Below the pieces are notes generated by a model that was not told where the DNA came from, ran no database searches, and saw nothing but the letters and a program-made list of their open reading frames with translations. DNA of 18,842 nucleotides from JBBRHF01 sp038223055. Its GTDB lineage: Bacteria; Actinomycetota; Actinomycetes; JACCUZ01. Position 1 is the first letter of the stretch. The number at the start of each line of letters is the position of its first letter. The DNA lies in assembly GCA_038223055.1 (NCBI GenBank), contig JBBRHF010000075.1, forward strand, positions 1-18,842, given 5' to 3'. The translations under genes and the position numbers were made by a program. This document shows positions 11,404-17,369 of this stretch, one piece after another.

Positions 11404-11724
11404 CTAACGGTCGTTGGGCGGCGGCGGCGCCACGTCGGCGGCGACACTCTCGAGCACCTCATAGGCGCCGGGCTCGTCCAGCGCCCTGGCCAGCAGGGGC
11501 ATGGCGACGATCTTGACCGCGTACGACGAGAGGGCTCGGCGGTAGGCGCCCACGCCGGCCCACTCGGTACACAGCACCCACAGGGTCGGGTCGTCGGTGC
11601 AGCGGCCGACGTGCCCGCGCCGGAATCCCGGCGCGGCGCGCAGGAGCGTCAGGGTGGCCCGGGCATCGACGAGGAAGGAGTCGGTCTCGGACTCGGGCAC
11701 CCGCGAGCGGGTCAGGGCGAGCAC
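11404..11724 (-). CDS. Small ABM-fold (antibiotic biosynthesis monooxygenase-like) protein
   Basis: A 106-aa protein beginning MLALTRSRVPESETDSFLVD. The pattern of an N-terminal strand, a helix (about 11-30), PGFRRGHVGRCTDDPTLWVL (32-51) and TEWAGVGAYRRAL (53-65) matches the dimeric ferredoxin-like ABM domain, with the typical WVLxTEW strand. ABM proteins include heme-degrading and quinone-forming enzymes and many of unknown role; no substrate can be assigned. The GTG at 11724 is chosen over the longer open frame because it fits the domain border and has TAGGGT exactly 7 nt upstream. It is 42 nt upstream of glyS on the same strand and probably cotranscribed with it. Confidence 0.75.
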   Translation of the reverse strand: MLALTRSRVPESETDSFLVDARATLTLLRAAPGFRRGHVGRCTDDPTLWVLCTEWAGVGAYRRALSSYAVKIVAMPLLARALDEPGAYEVLESVAADVAPPPPNDR

Positions 11725-11731
11725 GGAGGGA

Positions 11732-11737
11732 ACCCTA
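11732..11737 (-). promoter_or_regulatory. Putative leaderless -10 element for the ABM gene
   Basis: TAGGGT on the minus strand lies 7 nt before the GTG at 11724. AGGG could also act as a weak ribosome site at about 8 nt spacing, so leaderless and leadered reading cannot be separated by sequence. Confidence 0.45.
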
Positions 11738-11738
11738 A

Positions 11739-11834
11739 CCACGATCCCCTGGCCACGATCCCCGGGCCACGCTCCCATCGATTCGGGATCGTGAAGCTCT
11801 TGGGTGGCCCTATCGCTCGGATGTTTCACGATCC
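11739..11834. repeat. CACGATCC motif cluster with inverted repeat, divergent gap
   Basis: Three 14-bp direct repeats (CCACGATCCCCTGG-like, at 11739, 11753 and 11767) are followed by an inverted copy (GGATCGTGAA, 11786-11795) and a direct copy (TTCACGATCC, 11825-11834) that form a perfect 10-bp inverted repeat around 29 nt. The cluster lies in the 170-nt region between the divergent ABM and ZIP genes. It could be an operator array or a transcription-stopping structure; no regulator can be named. Confidence 0.65.
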
Positions 11835-11858
11835 TGGCATGGGCGCGACCGCTTGACG

Positions 11859-11875
11859 ATGACAACCGTTGTCAT
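11859..11875. promoter_or_regulatory. Zur/Fur-type operator upstream of ZIP-zur
   Basis: ATGACAACCGTTGTCAT is a perfect inverted repeat with 7-bp arms around CCG. Its inner 15 bp agree at 10 positions with the Zur consensus TGAAAATGATTTTCA, with symmetric mismatches. It spans about -36 to -20 relative to a leaderless start at 11895, the region where a bound repressor would block RNA polymerase. The gene pair it controls includes a Fur-family regulator of the Zur type. Confidence 0.8.
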
Positions 11876-11882
11876 CTGTGCG

Positions 11883-11888
11883 TAGGGT
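11883..11888 (+). promoter_or_regulatory. Putative leaderless -10 element for ZIP-zur
   Basis: TAGGGT, then 6 nt, then ATG at 11895. GAGG lies only 2 nt before the ATG, too close for an ordinary Shine-Dalgarno. TTGACG at 11853-11858 is too far upstream (24 nt) to be a standard -35. Confidence 0.55.
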
Positions 11889-11894
11889 GAGGCC

Positions 11895-12620
11895 ATGGTC
11901 GTCCTGGTCGCGCTCCTCACCGTCGTGTCGACGGCGCTCGGGGGGCTCGTCGCGCTGCACAACCGCGACCGGCTGCACCTGCTGCTCGGCTTCACCGCGG
12001 GTGTGCTGCTCGGCCTGGTTGCCTTCGACCTGCTCCCGGAGTTGTTCACGCTGTCGCGCCGTGAGCTGGGCGGGGTCCCCGTGGTGATGCTCACCTTCGC
12101 GGCCGGCTTCCTCGCGCTGCACGTGGTCGAGCGGGCCCTGGCCATGCACGCCGCCCACGAGGGGGAGTACGAGCCGCACCACCACCATCCCCAAGTCGGG
12201 CTGGCGTCGGCCGCCGCGCTGGCCATGCACTCGTTCATCGACGGGGTCGCGATCGGGCTGGCGTTCCAGATCAGTGGCGCGGTGGGTTTCGCGGTCGCCC
12301 TCGCCGTGGTGGCCCACGACTTCGCTGACGGGCTCAACACGGTGAGCATCATGCTGGCCCACGGCCACAGCCAACGCCGCGCGCGAATCATGCTGGCCCT
12401 GGACGCGGCCGCGCCCCTGCTGGGGGCAGCATCGACTCTGCTGTTCAGCGTCGGCGAGGACGTGCTGGCCCTCTACCTCGGGTTCTTCGCCGGCTTCTTG
12501 CTGTATCTGGCGACCGCCGACATCCTGCCGGAGGCGCACAGCCGCCACCCGTCCCGGCTGACCCTGCTGTGCACCATCGGCGGGATGGGCCTGATGTGGT
12601 TCGTCGTGGCAGCGTCATGA
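11895..12620 (+). CDS. ZIP-family metal (probably zinc) permease
   Basis: A 241-aa polytopic membrane protein with about eight hydrophobic segments. ZIP transporters bring Zn2+ or other divalent metals into the cytoplasm. The metal-site helices are HSFIDGVAIGLAF (112-124) and HDFADGLNTVSIML (141-154). A His-rich loop (HAAHEGEYEPHHHH, 85-98) precedes the first of these. LVAFDLLPE near the N-terminus and LYLATADILPEAH near the C-terminus are family-like. The motif residues differ from the common HNxPEG/HExPED set (Ser, Ile, Asp, Asp, Ala in places), so selectivity is uncertain. A Zur-type operator and TAGGGT promoter precede it, and its stop overlaps the zur start (ATGA). It occupies the place where Streptomyces has znuACB. 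Confidence 0.88.
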   Translation: MVVLVALLTVVSTALGGLVALHNRDRLHLLLGFTAGVLLGLVAFDLLPELFTLSRRELGGVPVVMLTFAAGFLALHVVERALAMHAAHEGEYEPHHHHPQVGLASAAALAMHSFIDGVAIGLAFQISGAVGFAVALAVVAHDFADGLNTVSIMLAHGHSQRRARIMLALDAAAPLLGAASTLLFSVGEDVLALYLGFFAGFLLYLATADILPEAHSRHPSRLTLLCTIGGMGLMWFVVAAS

Positions 12621-12997
12621 CCCGCCAGCGCACCGCCGTACGGGCGGAACTGGCTCGTGACCCGTCCTTCCGCAGCGCCCAGGACGTCCATGCCCGGCTG
12701 CGCGCCGCCGGGACGCAGATCGGGCTCAGCACGGTCTACCGGGCACTGCAGGCCATGGCCGATGCCCGCGAGGTGGACGTACTGCGCGGGCATGACGGGG
12801 AGGCGGCCTACCGGCTGTGTTCCGCCGGCCACCACCACCACCTGGTCTGCCGCGGCTGCCGCGCCACGGTCGAGGTCGAGGGCCGCGCGGTCGAGCACTG
12901 GGCCGACACGGTGGCGCGCCAGCACGGGTTCACCGACATCGGGCACACCGTCGAGCTGTTCGGCACCTGCACCGTCTGCGCAAGCACGCCGCCGTGA
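12617..12997 (+). CDS. zur: Zinc uptake regulator Zur (FurB), Fur family
   Basis: A 126-aa Fur-family repressor that binds its operator when zinc-loaded. The N-terminal winged helix includes FRSAQDVHARLR (18-29) and IGLSTVYRALQAMA (35-48). The structural zinc site is Cys78-x2-Cys81 and Cys118-x2-Cys121. Positions matching the M. tuberculosis FurB regulatory site are all present (Asp54, Cys68, His73, His75), as are those of its third site (His72, His74, Glu93, His110); this equivalence is from my memory of the FurB structure. The ATG at 12617 overlaps the ZIP stop and gives a family-typical MTRQRTAVRAEL start; an upstream in-frame ATG lies inside the ZIP gene. Coupling to ZIP behind a Zur box implies autoregulation. 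Confidence 0.92.
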   Translation: MTRQRTAVRAELARDPSFRSAQDVHARLRAAGTQIGLSTVYRALQAMADAREVDVLRGHDGEAAYRLCSAGHHHHLVCRGCRATVEVEGRAVEHWADTVARQHGFTDIGHTVELFGTCTVCASTPP

Positions 12998-13012
12998 GAG
13001 CCGGGCTGGCCG

Positions 13013-13018
13013 TAGCCT
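13013..13018 (+). promoter_or_regulatory. Putative leaderless -10 element for the GDPD gene
   Basis: TAGCCT followed by 7 nt and the GTG at 13026. No Shine-Dalgarno is visible in the 28-nt gap after zur. Confidence 0.45.
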
Positions 13019-13025
13019 CGACCCG

Positions 13026-13853
13026 GTGACACCCCGATCCCTCGCCGCCGCACTGTCCATGGCAGCCGTCCTGCTCCTGCTCCCAGCGGCCCCCGCTCTC
13101 GCCATGGCCGCTTCCGGAACGTCGGCGACCCGTTGCGTGCCACCGCCGGTCGCGCACCGCGGCAACTCGTGGCGGGCGCCGGAAAACACCCGGACCGCCT
13201 TTCGCAGCGCACTCCGCGGCGGCGTTCGGGTCCTGGAGATGGATGTGCGGTTCACCGCTGACGGCGTGCCGGTGCTGTTGCACGACGCGACCGTCGACCG
13301 CACCACCGACGGGAGCGGGCCGGTGGCTGGGATGACGCTCGCGGCTCTGCGGGCGCTGGATGCCGGGTCGTGGTTCGCGCCGCGGTTCGCCCGGGTCCGG
13401 GTGCCGACGTTCTTCTCGGTGCTCAGGGACGGCCGGGCCTACCGCGCGCGCTACCTGGTCGAGCTGAAGACCCGCCCGACCCCCGAGCAGCTGACCGCGT
13501 TCCTGGAGCGCATGGCCTGGCTCGGCGTGCCCGACCGGGTGATCGTCAACAGCGCCGACCCCGCAACGATCGAGGACGTACGCCGGGTGGCTCCAGCCCA
13601 GCGGACGGCCATCATCGACCCGCAGTTCCGGGCGCCGGCGTCGGTGCTGCGCTACGGCACGTCCTACCTGGTGGCCCATCAGTCGGTGACCGCACCCCGG
13701 GCGCTGGCCTGGCGGCGGTCCGGCATCGCGGTCTACTCCTGGACGGTCGACCACCCGGGCGAGTGGCGTCGAATGGCGCACGACCGGGTCGCCGGCACGA
13801 TCACGAGCCGGCCGGTGGCCTATCTGGCGTGGGCCCGCTCGGTGTGTCGCTGA
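13026..13853 (+). CDS. Secreted glycerophosphodiester phosphodiesterase
   Basis: A 275-aa GDPD-family enzyme, which hydrolyses glycerophosphodiesters to glycerol-3-phosphate and an alcohol. An N-terminal signal peptide is clear (about 1-28, LAAALSMAAVLLLLPAAPALA). Catalytic and metal residues: His44-Arg45 in VAHRGN, Glu53-Asn54 in APENT, Glu71 and Asp73 in LEMDVRFTADG, His86 in VLLHDATVDRTTDG, and the LVELKT strand (144-149). The likely place of action is outside the membrane, on phospholipid- or teichoic-type glycerophosphodiesters. The GTG at 13026 is chosen for the signal peptide and the TAGCCT hexamer 7 nt upstream; the longer frame overlaps zur. The last 53 nt overlap the uppS gene antiparallel. 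Confidence 0.9.
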   Translation: MTPRSLAAALSMAAVLLLLPAAPALAMAASGTSATRCVPPPVAHRGNSWRAPENTRTAFRSALRGGVRVLEMDVRFTADGVPVLLHDATVDRTTDGSGPVAGMTLAALRALDAGSWFAPRFARVRVPTFFSVLRDGRAYRARYLVELKTRPTPEQLTAFLERMAWLGVPDRVIVNSADPATIEDVRRVAPAQRTAIIDPQFRAPASVLRYGTSYLVAHQSVTAPRALAWRRSGIAVYSWTVDHPGEWRRMAHDRVAGTITSRPVAYLAWARSVCR

Positions 13854-14793
13854 CGTCAGGCAGCGCGGCGCTGTTGGGCAGGGCGGCGCTGTTGGGCAGG
13901 GCGGCGCTGTTGGGCAGCGCGGCGCTGTTGGGCAGGGCGGCGCTGTTGGGCAGGGCGGCGCTGTTGGGGAGGGCGGCGCTGTTGGGCAGGGCGCCGCCGT
14001 AGCGCCGGTCGCGAGAGGCGTAGATCTCGATGGCCCGCCACAGATCCCGCCGGTCGAAGTCGGGCCACAGCGTGTCGAGGAAGACCAGCTCGGCGTAGGC
14101 GGACTGCCAGAGCAAGAAGTTGGAGGTGCGCTGCTCCCCCGACGAGCGCACGAACAGGTCGACGTCGGGGATGTCAGGCTCGTCGAGGTAGCGGGCGACA
14201 GTCCGCTCATCGACCTTGCCCGGGTCGAGCCGGCCGGCGGCGACCTCCCGGGCGATGGCGGCGGCGGCGTCGGCGATCTCGGCCCGGCCCCCGTAGTTGA
14301 CGCAGAACTGCAGCGTGATGGTGCTGTTGTCGCGGGTGCGCTCCTCGGCCTCCTCGAGCTCGCCGATGACGCTGCGCCACAGCCGGCGCCGCCGCCCCGC
14401 CCAGCGCACCCGCACCCCGAGCGCGTCGAGCTCGTCGCGGCGCCGGTGGATCACCGCGCGGTTGAAGCCCATGAGAAAGCGCACCTCGTCGGGCGAGCGC
14501 TTCCAGTTCTCAGTCGAGAACGCGTAGGCCGAGATGTGCCGGACTCCGATCTCCACCGCGCCGTGGATGACGTCGAGCAGGGCCGCCTCCCCGGCCTCGT
14601 GGCCCTTGGTGCGCGGCAGCCCGCGCCCCTTGGCCCAGCGGCCGTTGCCGTCCATGACGATCGCGACGTGCCCCGGCACCAGCTCGGGGGGCAGCTGTGG
14701 TGGCCTCGCCCCGGACGGGTGTGGCCGCGGCGGTTCGGGCTGGCGGGGGGCGCGCCGCGCGCCCGCAGACCCCTTCGCCGTACGTCGTGCCAC
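13801..14793 (-). CDS. uppS: Undecaprenyl/decaprenyl diphosphate synthase with hexapeptide-repeat tail
   Basis: A 330-aa cis-prenyltransferase that makes the polyprenyl diphosphate carrier for cell-wall glycan assembly. Family motifs: AIVMDGNGRWAKGRGLPRTK (44-63, catalytic Asp48), ISAYAFSTENWKRS (87-100), FCVNYGGRAEI (163-173), FVRSSGEQRTSNFLLWQ (214-230), and Glu235 in the YAELVF strand. Residues 1-38 are a Pro/Arg-rich leader. The usual family C-terminus is near RDRRYGG (261-267). After it come seven copies of ALPNSA plus a degenerate eighth (268 to about 313) and a Pro/Ser-rich end. The DNA of the tail is an 18-bp array, and the stop lies inside the GDPD gene. GTG start; TAGGGT is 7 nt upstream. 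Synteny with recO is conserved. Confidence 0.93.
   Translation of the reverse strand: MARRTAKGSAGARRAPRQPEPPRPHPSGARPPQLPPELVPGHVAIVMDGNGRWAKGRGLPRTKGHEAGEAALLDVIHGAVEIGVRHISAYAFSTENWKRSPDEVRFLMGFNRAVIHRRRDELDALGVRVRWAGRRRRLWRSVIGELEEAEERTRDNSTITLQFCVNYGGRAEIADAAAAIAREVAAGRLDPGKVDERTVARYLDEPDIPDVDLFVRSSGEQRTSNFLLWQSAYAELVFLDTLWPDFDRRDLWRAIEIYASRDRRYGGALPNSAALPNSAALPNSAALPNSAALPNSAALPNSAALPNSAALPDVSDTPSGPTPDRPPAGS
13858..14001. repeat. 18-bp tandem array, 7 units plus a diverged one, coding the UppS tail
   Basis: Units of GGGCAGGGCGGCGCTGTT start at 13858, 13876, 13894, 13912, 13930, 13948 and 13966; a diverged unit follows at 13984. Only one or two bases vary per unit (for example CAGCGC for CAGGGC). 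The array starts 4 nt after the GDPD stop. Units with CAGCGCGGCGCTG can form a small 5-bp hairpin. On the minus strand it codes repeated ALPNSA. Confidence 0.95.
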
Positions 14794-14800
14794 GCCCGCG

Positions 14801-14806
14801 ACCCTA
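14801..14806 (-). promoter_or_regulatory. Putative leaderless -10 element for uppS
   Basis: TAGGGT on the minus strand, then 7 nt, then the GTG at 14793. It lies in the 48-nt gap after recO, which otherwise shows no ribosome site. Confidence 0.5.
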
Positions 14807-14841
14807 GCCCGTCCGGCCCGGTCGGCTGGAGGCGTGAAGGA

Positions 14842-15573
14842 TCAGGTGCGCTCGACGAGGGGCATCGAACGCAGGCCGCGCTCGAGGTGCCACTGCAGGT
14901 AGGCAGCCACCAGCCCGCTCCCCTCTCTTCGCGCGCGGGCATCGCTCGCGTCGGCGACGGCCCAGTCACCGGTCAGCAGCGCGGACAGAAGCGTCACCGT
15001 CTCGGGTGCCGGCATCACCGCACCGGCCGATCGGCAGCCGGCGCAGAGGACGCCACCGCCTGGGACGCTGAAGAACGCGTGCGGGCCGGGTCCGGCGCAC
15101 CGGGCGCACTCGTCGAACGACGCGGCATAGCCGGCCACCGCCAGCGACCGCAGCAGGAAGGCGTCCAGCACCGAGCTCGAGGAGTGCGCCCCCTCGGCCA
15201 GCGTCCGCAGCCCCCCTACCAGCAGCAGGAACTGCTGCACAGCCGGCTGCTTCTCCTCGGCGGTGAGCCGCTCGGCCGTCTCCAGCATCGCCGTCCCCGC
15301 GGTGTAGCGGCCGTAGTCACCGGCCACCCGCTCGCCGTAGGACGCGATCGTCTCGGCCTGCTGGACCACGTCGAGGGAGCGGCCCTCGTAGAGCTGAAGG
15401 TCCACGTGCGTGAACGGCTCGAGGCGGGCACCGAACTTCGACCGCGTCCGGCGCACCCCCTTGCCCACGGCCCGGACCCGCCCGTGCACGCGGGTCAGCA
15501 ACGTGATGATTCGGTCGGCCTCGCCGAGCTTCTGGGTGCGCAGGACCACACCCTCGTCGCGATAGAGCCGCAT
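14842..15573 (-). CDS. recO: DNA repair protein RecO
   Basis: A 243-aa recombination mediator that helps load RecA at gaps in the RecFOR route. The N-terminal OB fold begins MRLYRDEGVVLRTQKLGEAD and includes ITLLTRVHGRVRAVGKGVRR (23-42). A helical part follows. The zinc finger is Cys156-x2-Cys159 and Cys177-x2-Cys180. The ATG at 15573 matches the family start. GACAAT 6 nt upstream is a weak leaderless-type -10 candidate. It begins 18 nt after the methyltransferase stop and leads into uppS, as in other actinobacteria. Confidence 0.95.
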   Translation of the reverse strand: MRLYRDEGVVLRTQKLGEADRIITLLTRVHGRVRAVGKGVRRTRSKFGARLEPFTHVDLQLYEGRSLDVVQQAETIASYGERVAGDYGRYTAGTAMLETAERLTAEEKQPAVQQFLLLVGGLRTLAEGAHSSSSVLDAFLLRSLAVAGYAASFDECARCAGPGPHAFFSVPGGGVLCAGCRSAGAVMPAPETVTLLSALLTGDWAVADASDARARREGSGLVAAYLQWHLERGLRSMPLVERT

Positions 15574-15591
15574 GGCCCCATTGTCGCGTGC

Positions 15592-16431
15592 TCAGGCCTC
15601 GATCCGCTTGAGGTAGCCGTTCGGGTTCAGCGTGAGGTGCATCCGGTGCATGCTCCTGTCGATCACGAAGTCCGGTCGCTGCGCGACGAACCGCAGCAAC
15701 GCCTCCATCGGCCCGGGGCCGTGCTCGGGCACCACCGGGTGGCCGTTGACGTTGCTGTCCTCGACGATGACGTAGGACCCGACCGGCACCAGGTCGGCGT
15801 AGGCCATCAGCTCGGCGTAGACGTGCGGCTCGCGGTGGTCGGAGTCGAGGATCACGAGGACCGGCTCGCCGGGCGCCACCATGCCCTTGACCTTCGCCAC
15901 GATCGCGGGGTCGACCGAGGACCCGGTGAGGTAGGTGACCCGCGGGTGCTCGGGAGTGCCGCGCGGGTCGATGTCGACCGAGACGACCTCACCGTGGCCC
16001 TCGATGTCGAGCAGAAAGCCCAGGTATGTCGCGCTGCCGCCGAAGGCCGTGCCCGTCTCGACGATCAGGCCCGGCTTGATCCGGTGGATGATCTCAGCGT
16101 AGAGCCACAGGTCGTTGGGCGACTTCCACGTCTTGTGCCCCTGCCACCGGTTGCGCCGCCAGGTCCGGATGTCGTCGTAGTAGAGCCGGTGGAACTGGTC
16201 GCTGACCTCCCGGACGACCGGCGAGCGGCGCCGGGCCGCGCCCTCGAGGGTCATCGGCACCTGATGCAGGGCGGCAGCGATCGCCTCCTCGGCGGCACGG
16301 GTGACCGGCCCGCGCCGTGCCTGGCGCCCGACCAGGGCCACAAAGGCAGCCAGCACCGGCCGCTCGGCGAACCGGACGCCCCTGCGCAGGAAGGGCCGGA
16401 GGCATCCGGCAACCGGCTCGGTCACGAGCAT
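15592..16431 (-). CDS. CmcI-type (cephalosporin hydroxylase family) methyltransferase
   Basis: A 279-aa protein of the CmcI/rhamnosyl O-methyltransferase family, which, despite the family name, are SAM-dependent O-methyltransferases. Residues about 65-115 (YYDDIRTWRRNRWQGHKTWK) precede the SAM-binding loop VETGTAFGGSATYLG (124-138). VVSVDIDPRG (149-158), LDSDHREPHV (195-204) and VEDSNVNGHP (223-232) carry the acidic residues used for SAM and metal binding. The likely role is methylation of a sugar in a surface glycolipid or glycopolymer. The ATG at 16431 shares its A with the stop of the preceding gene (TGATG), so it is coupled to that gene. The longer open frame upstream is not family-like. 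Confidence 0.85.
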   Translation of the reverse strand: MLVTEPVAGCLRPFLRRGVRFAERPVLAAFVALVGRQARRGPVTRAAEEAIAAALHQVPMTLEGAARRRSPVVREVSDQFHRLYYDDIRTWRRNRWQGHKTWKSPNDLWLYAEIIHRIKPGLIVETGTAFGGSATYLGFLLDIEGHGEVVSVDIDPRGTPEHPRVTYLTGSSVDPAIVAKVKGMVAPGEPVLVILDSDHREPHVYAELMAYADLVPVGSYVIVEDSNVNGHPVVPEHGPGPMEALLRFVAQRPDFVIDRSMHRMHLTLNPNGYLKRIEA

Positions 16432-17273
16432 CAGCCGCGCATCCGGGCGATCTTGCGCTGCACCCTGGCGACCAGGCTGGTGCTGTGCCCGAGCGACGGG
16501 TTGAGGGCAACCGCCTGGGTCGCGGTCAGCTCGCTGGCCGACCACGAGCGCAGGCTCTTCATCAGCAGAGGCAGGCCATCGGCGCGGGAGACGCCACGGG
16601 TGCGCTGCTCGCGCAGCAGCGCCCAGAACGGCGCCGCAAGGACCTTCTCCGGTGAGACCGCGGCCGTGCGCTTGAGGATCTGCGCCGGGGGGTCCTCGGT
16701 GGAGTCGACGTACTGCTTGAGCAGGTCGTCGTAGTGCGAGGTGAGCACGGTGTCGCCGGGGTCGGCGCCGAGCACGATGAGCAGCCCCGTCGGTTTGGTG
16801 CCGACCTGCAGGCAGACCAGATCGGGGCGCAGCCGGGTCAAGGTCGGGATGATCTTCCAAACGTCGCCGGTCCACGCCCGGGTCTCGCGATCGCGCGCCG
16901 CTTCCACCACCTTGCGGGGCAGGACGTCATCGAAGATGATCACACTGCCCCAGGTGGAGTGCTTCTCGGTGTTCATGAAGTCGCGCAGCACGAACTCGTA
17001 GAGATGCAGCCCGTCGATGAAGGCCAGGTCGACGAACGGGTCGGCCAGCGGCCCCAGCGGGTCCGGGGAGGCAAAGAAGTCGTCGCTGGTCTGTTCCCGC
17101 AGCGTGACGTCGGGGCCGAGCACGATGTCGTCGGCGATCTTGTACGCCGGGTCGACACCGATGCTCTTGGTGCGGGACAGCGCCATGCTGTGCCCGTTGC
17201 GGACACCGATCTCCAGGTAGGAACGCGGCATCACCAGGTCGTGAACGCTGCGGAGGAATTCGAGGTACTGCAC
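16431..17273 (-). CDS. Class I SAM-dependent methyltransferase
   Basis: A 280-aa protein with a Methyltransf_24-like fold: SYLEIGVRNGHSMALS (18-33) binds SAM, SIGVDPAY (37-44) is the acidic strand, and DLAFIDGLHLYEFVLRDF (82-99) with VIIFDDVLPR (111-120) follow. Residues about 200-280 form a basic C-terminal extension without a recognised domain. The GTG at 17273 is selected by a strong AGGAGG (17282-17287) 8 nt upstream. It heads an operon with the CmcI-type gene, recO and uppS, and diverges from a glycosyltransferase gene. Related proteins are found in glycan and glycopeptide modification clusters; the substrate is not predictable. Confidence 0.83.
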   Translation of the reverse strand: MQYLEFLRSVHDLVMPRSYLEIGVRNGHSMALSRTKSIGVDPAYKIADDIVLGPDVTLREQTSDDFFASPDPLGPLADPFVDLAFIDGLHLYEFVLRDFMNTEKHSTWGSVIIFDDVLPRKVVEAARDRETRAWTGDVWKIIPTLTRLRPDLVCLQVGTKPTGLLIVLGADPGDTVLTSHYDDLLKQYVDSTEDPPAQILKRTAAVSPEKVLAAPFWALLREQRTRGVSRADGLPLLMKSLRSWSASELTATQAVALNPSLGHSTSLVARVQRKIARMRG

Positions 17274-17307
17274 GGGTTGGCCCTCCTGGGATCGGACGTG
17301 AGCAACG

Positions 17308-17313
17308 ACCCTA
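17308..17313 (-). promoter_or_regulatory. Putative -10 element for the methyltransferase-recO-uppS operon
   Basis: TAGGGT on the minus strand, about 35 nt before the GTG at 17273, would give a short leader that includes the AGGAGG ribosome site. It is the leadered counterpart of the TAGGGT hexamers seen elsewhere in the window. It lies in the 96-nt divergent gap. Confidence 0.4.
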
Positions 17314-17369
17314 ACGACGACGAGGTGCCTGCGGCAACGCGCCGGGCCGGGCTGGACCATGATGGCGCC

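Noticed and set aside
16432..16875. N-terminal extension of the CmcI-type methyltransferase.
   Set aside because: It lies in another frame of the upstream methyltransferase gene and is Arg/Pro/Ala-rich. The TGATG overlap at 16431 marks the natural start.
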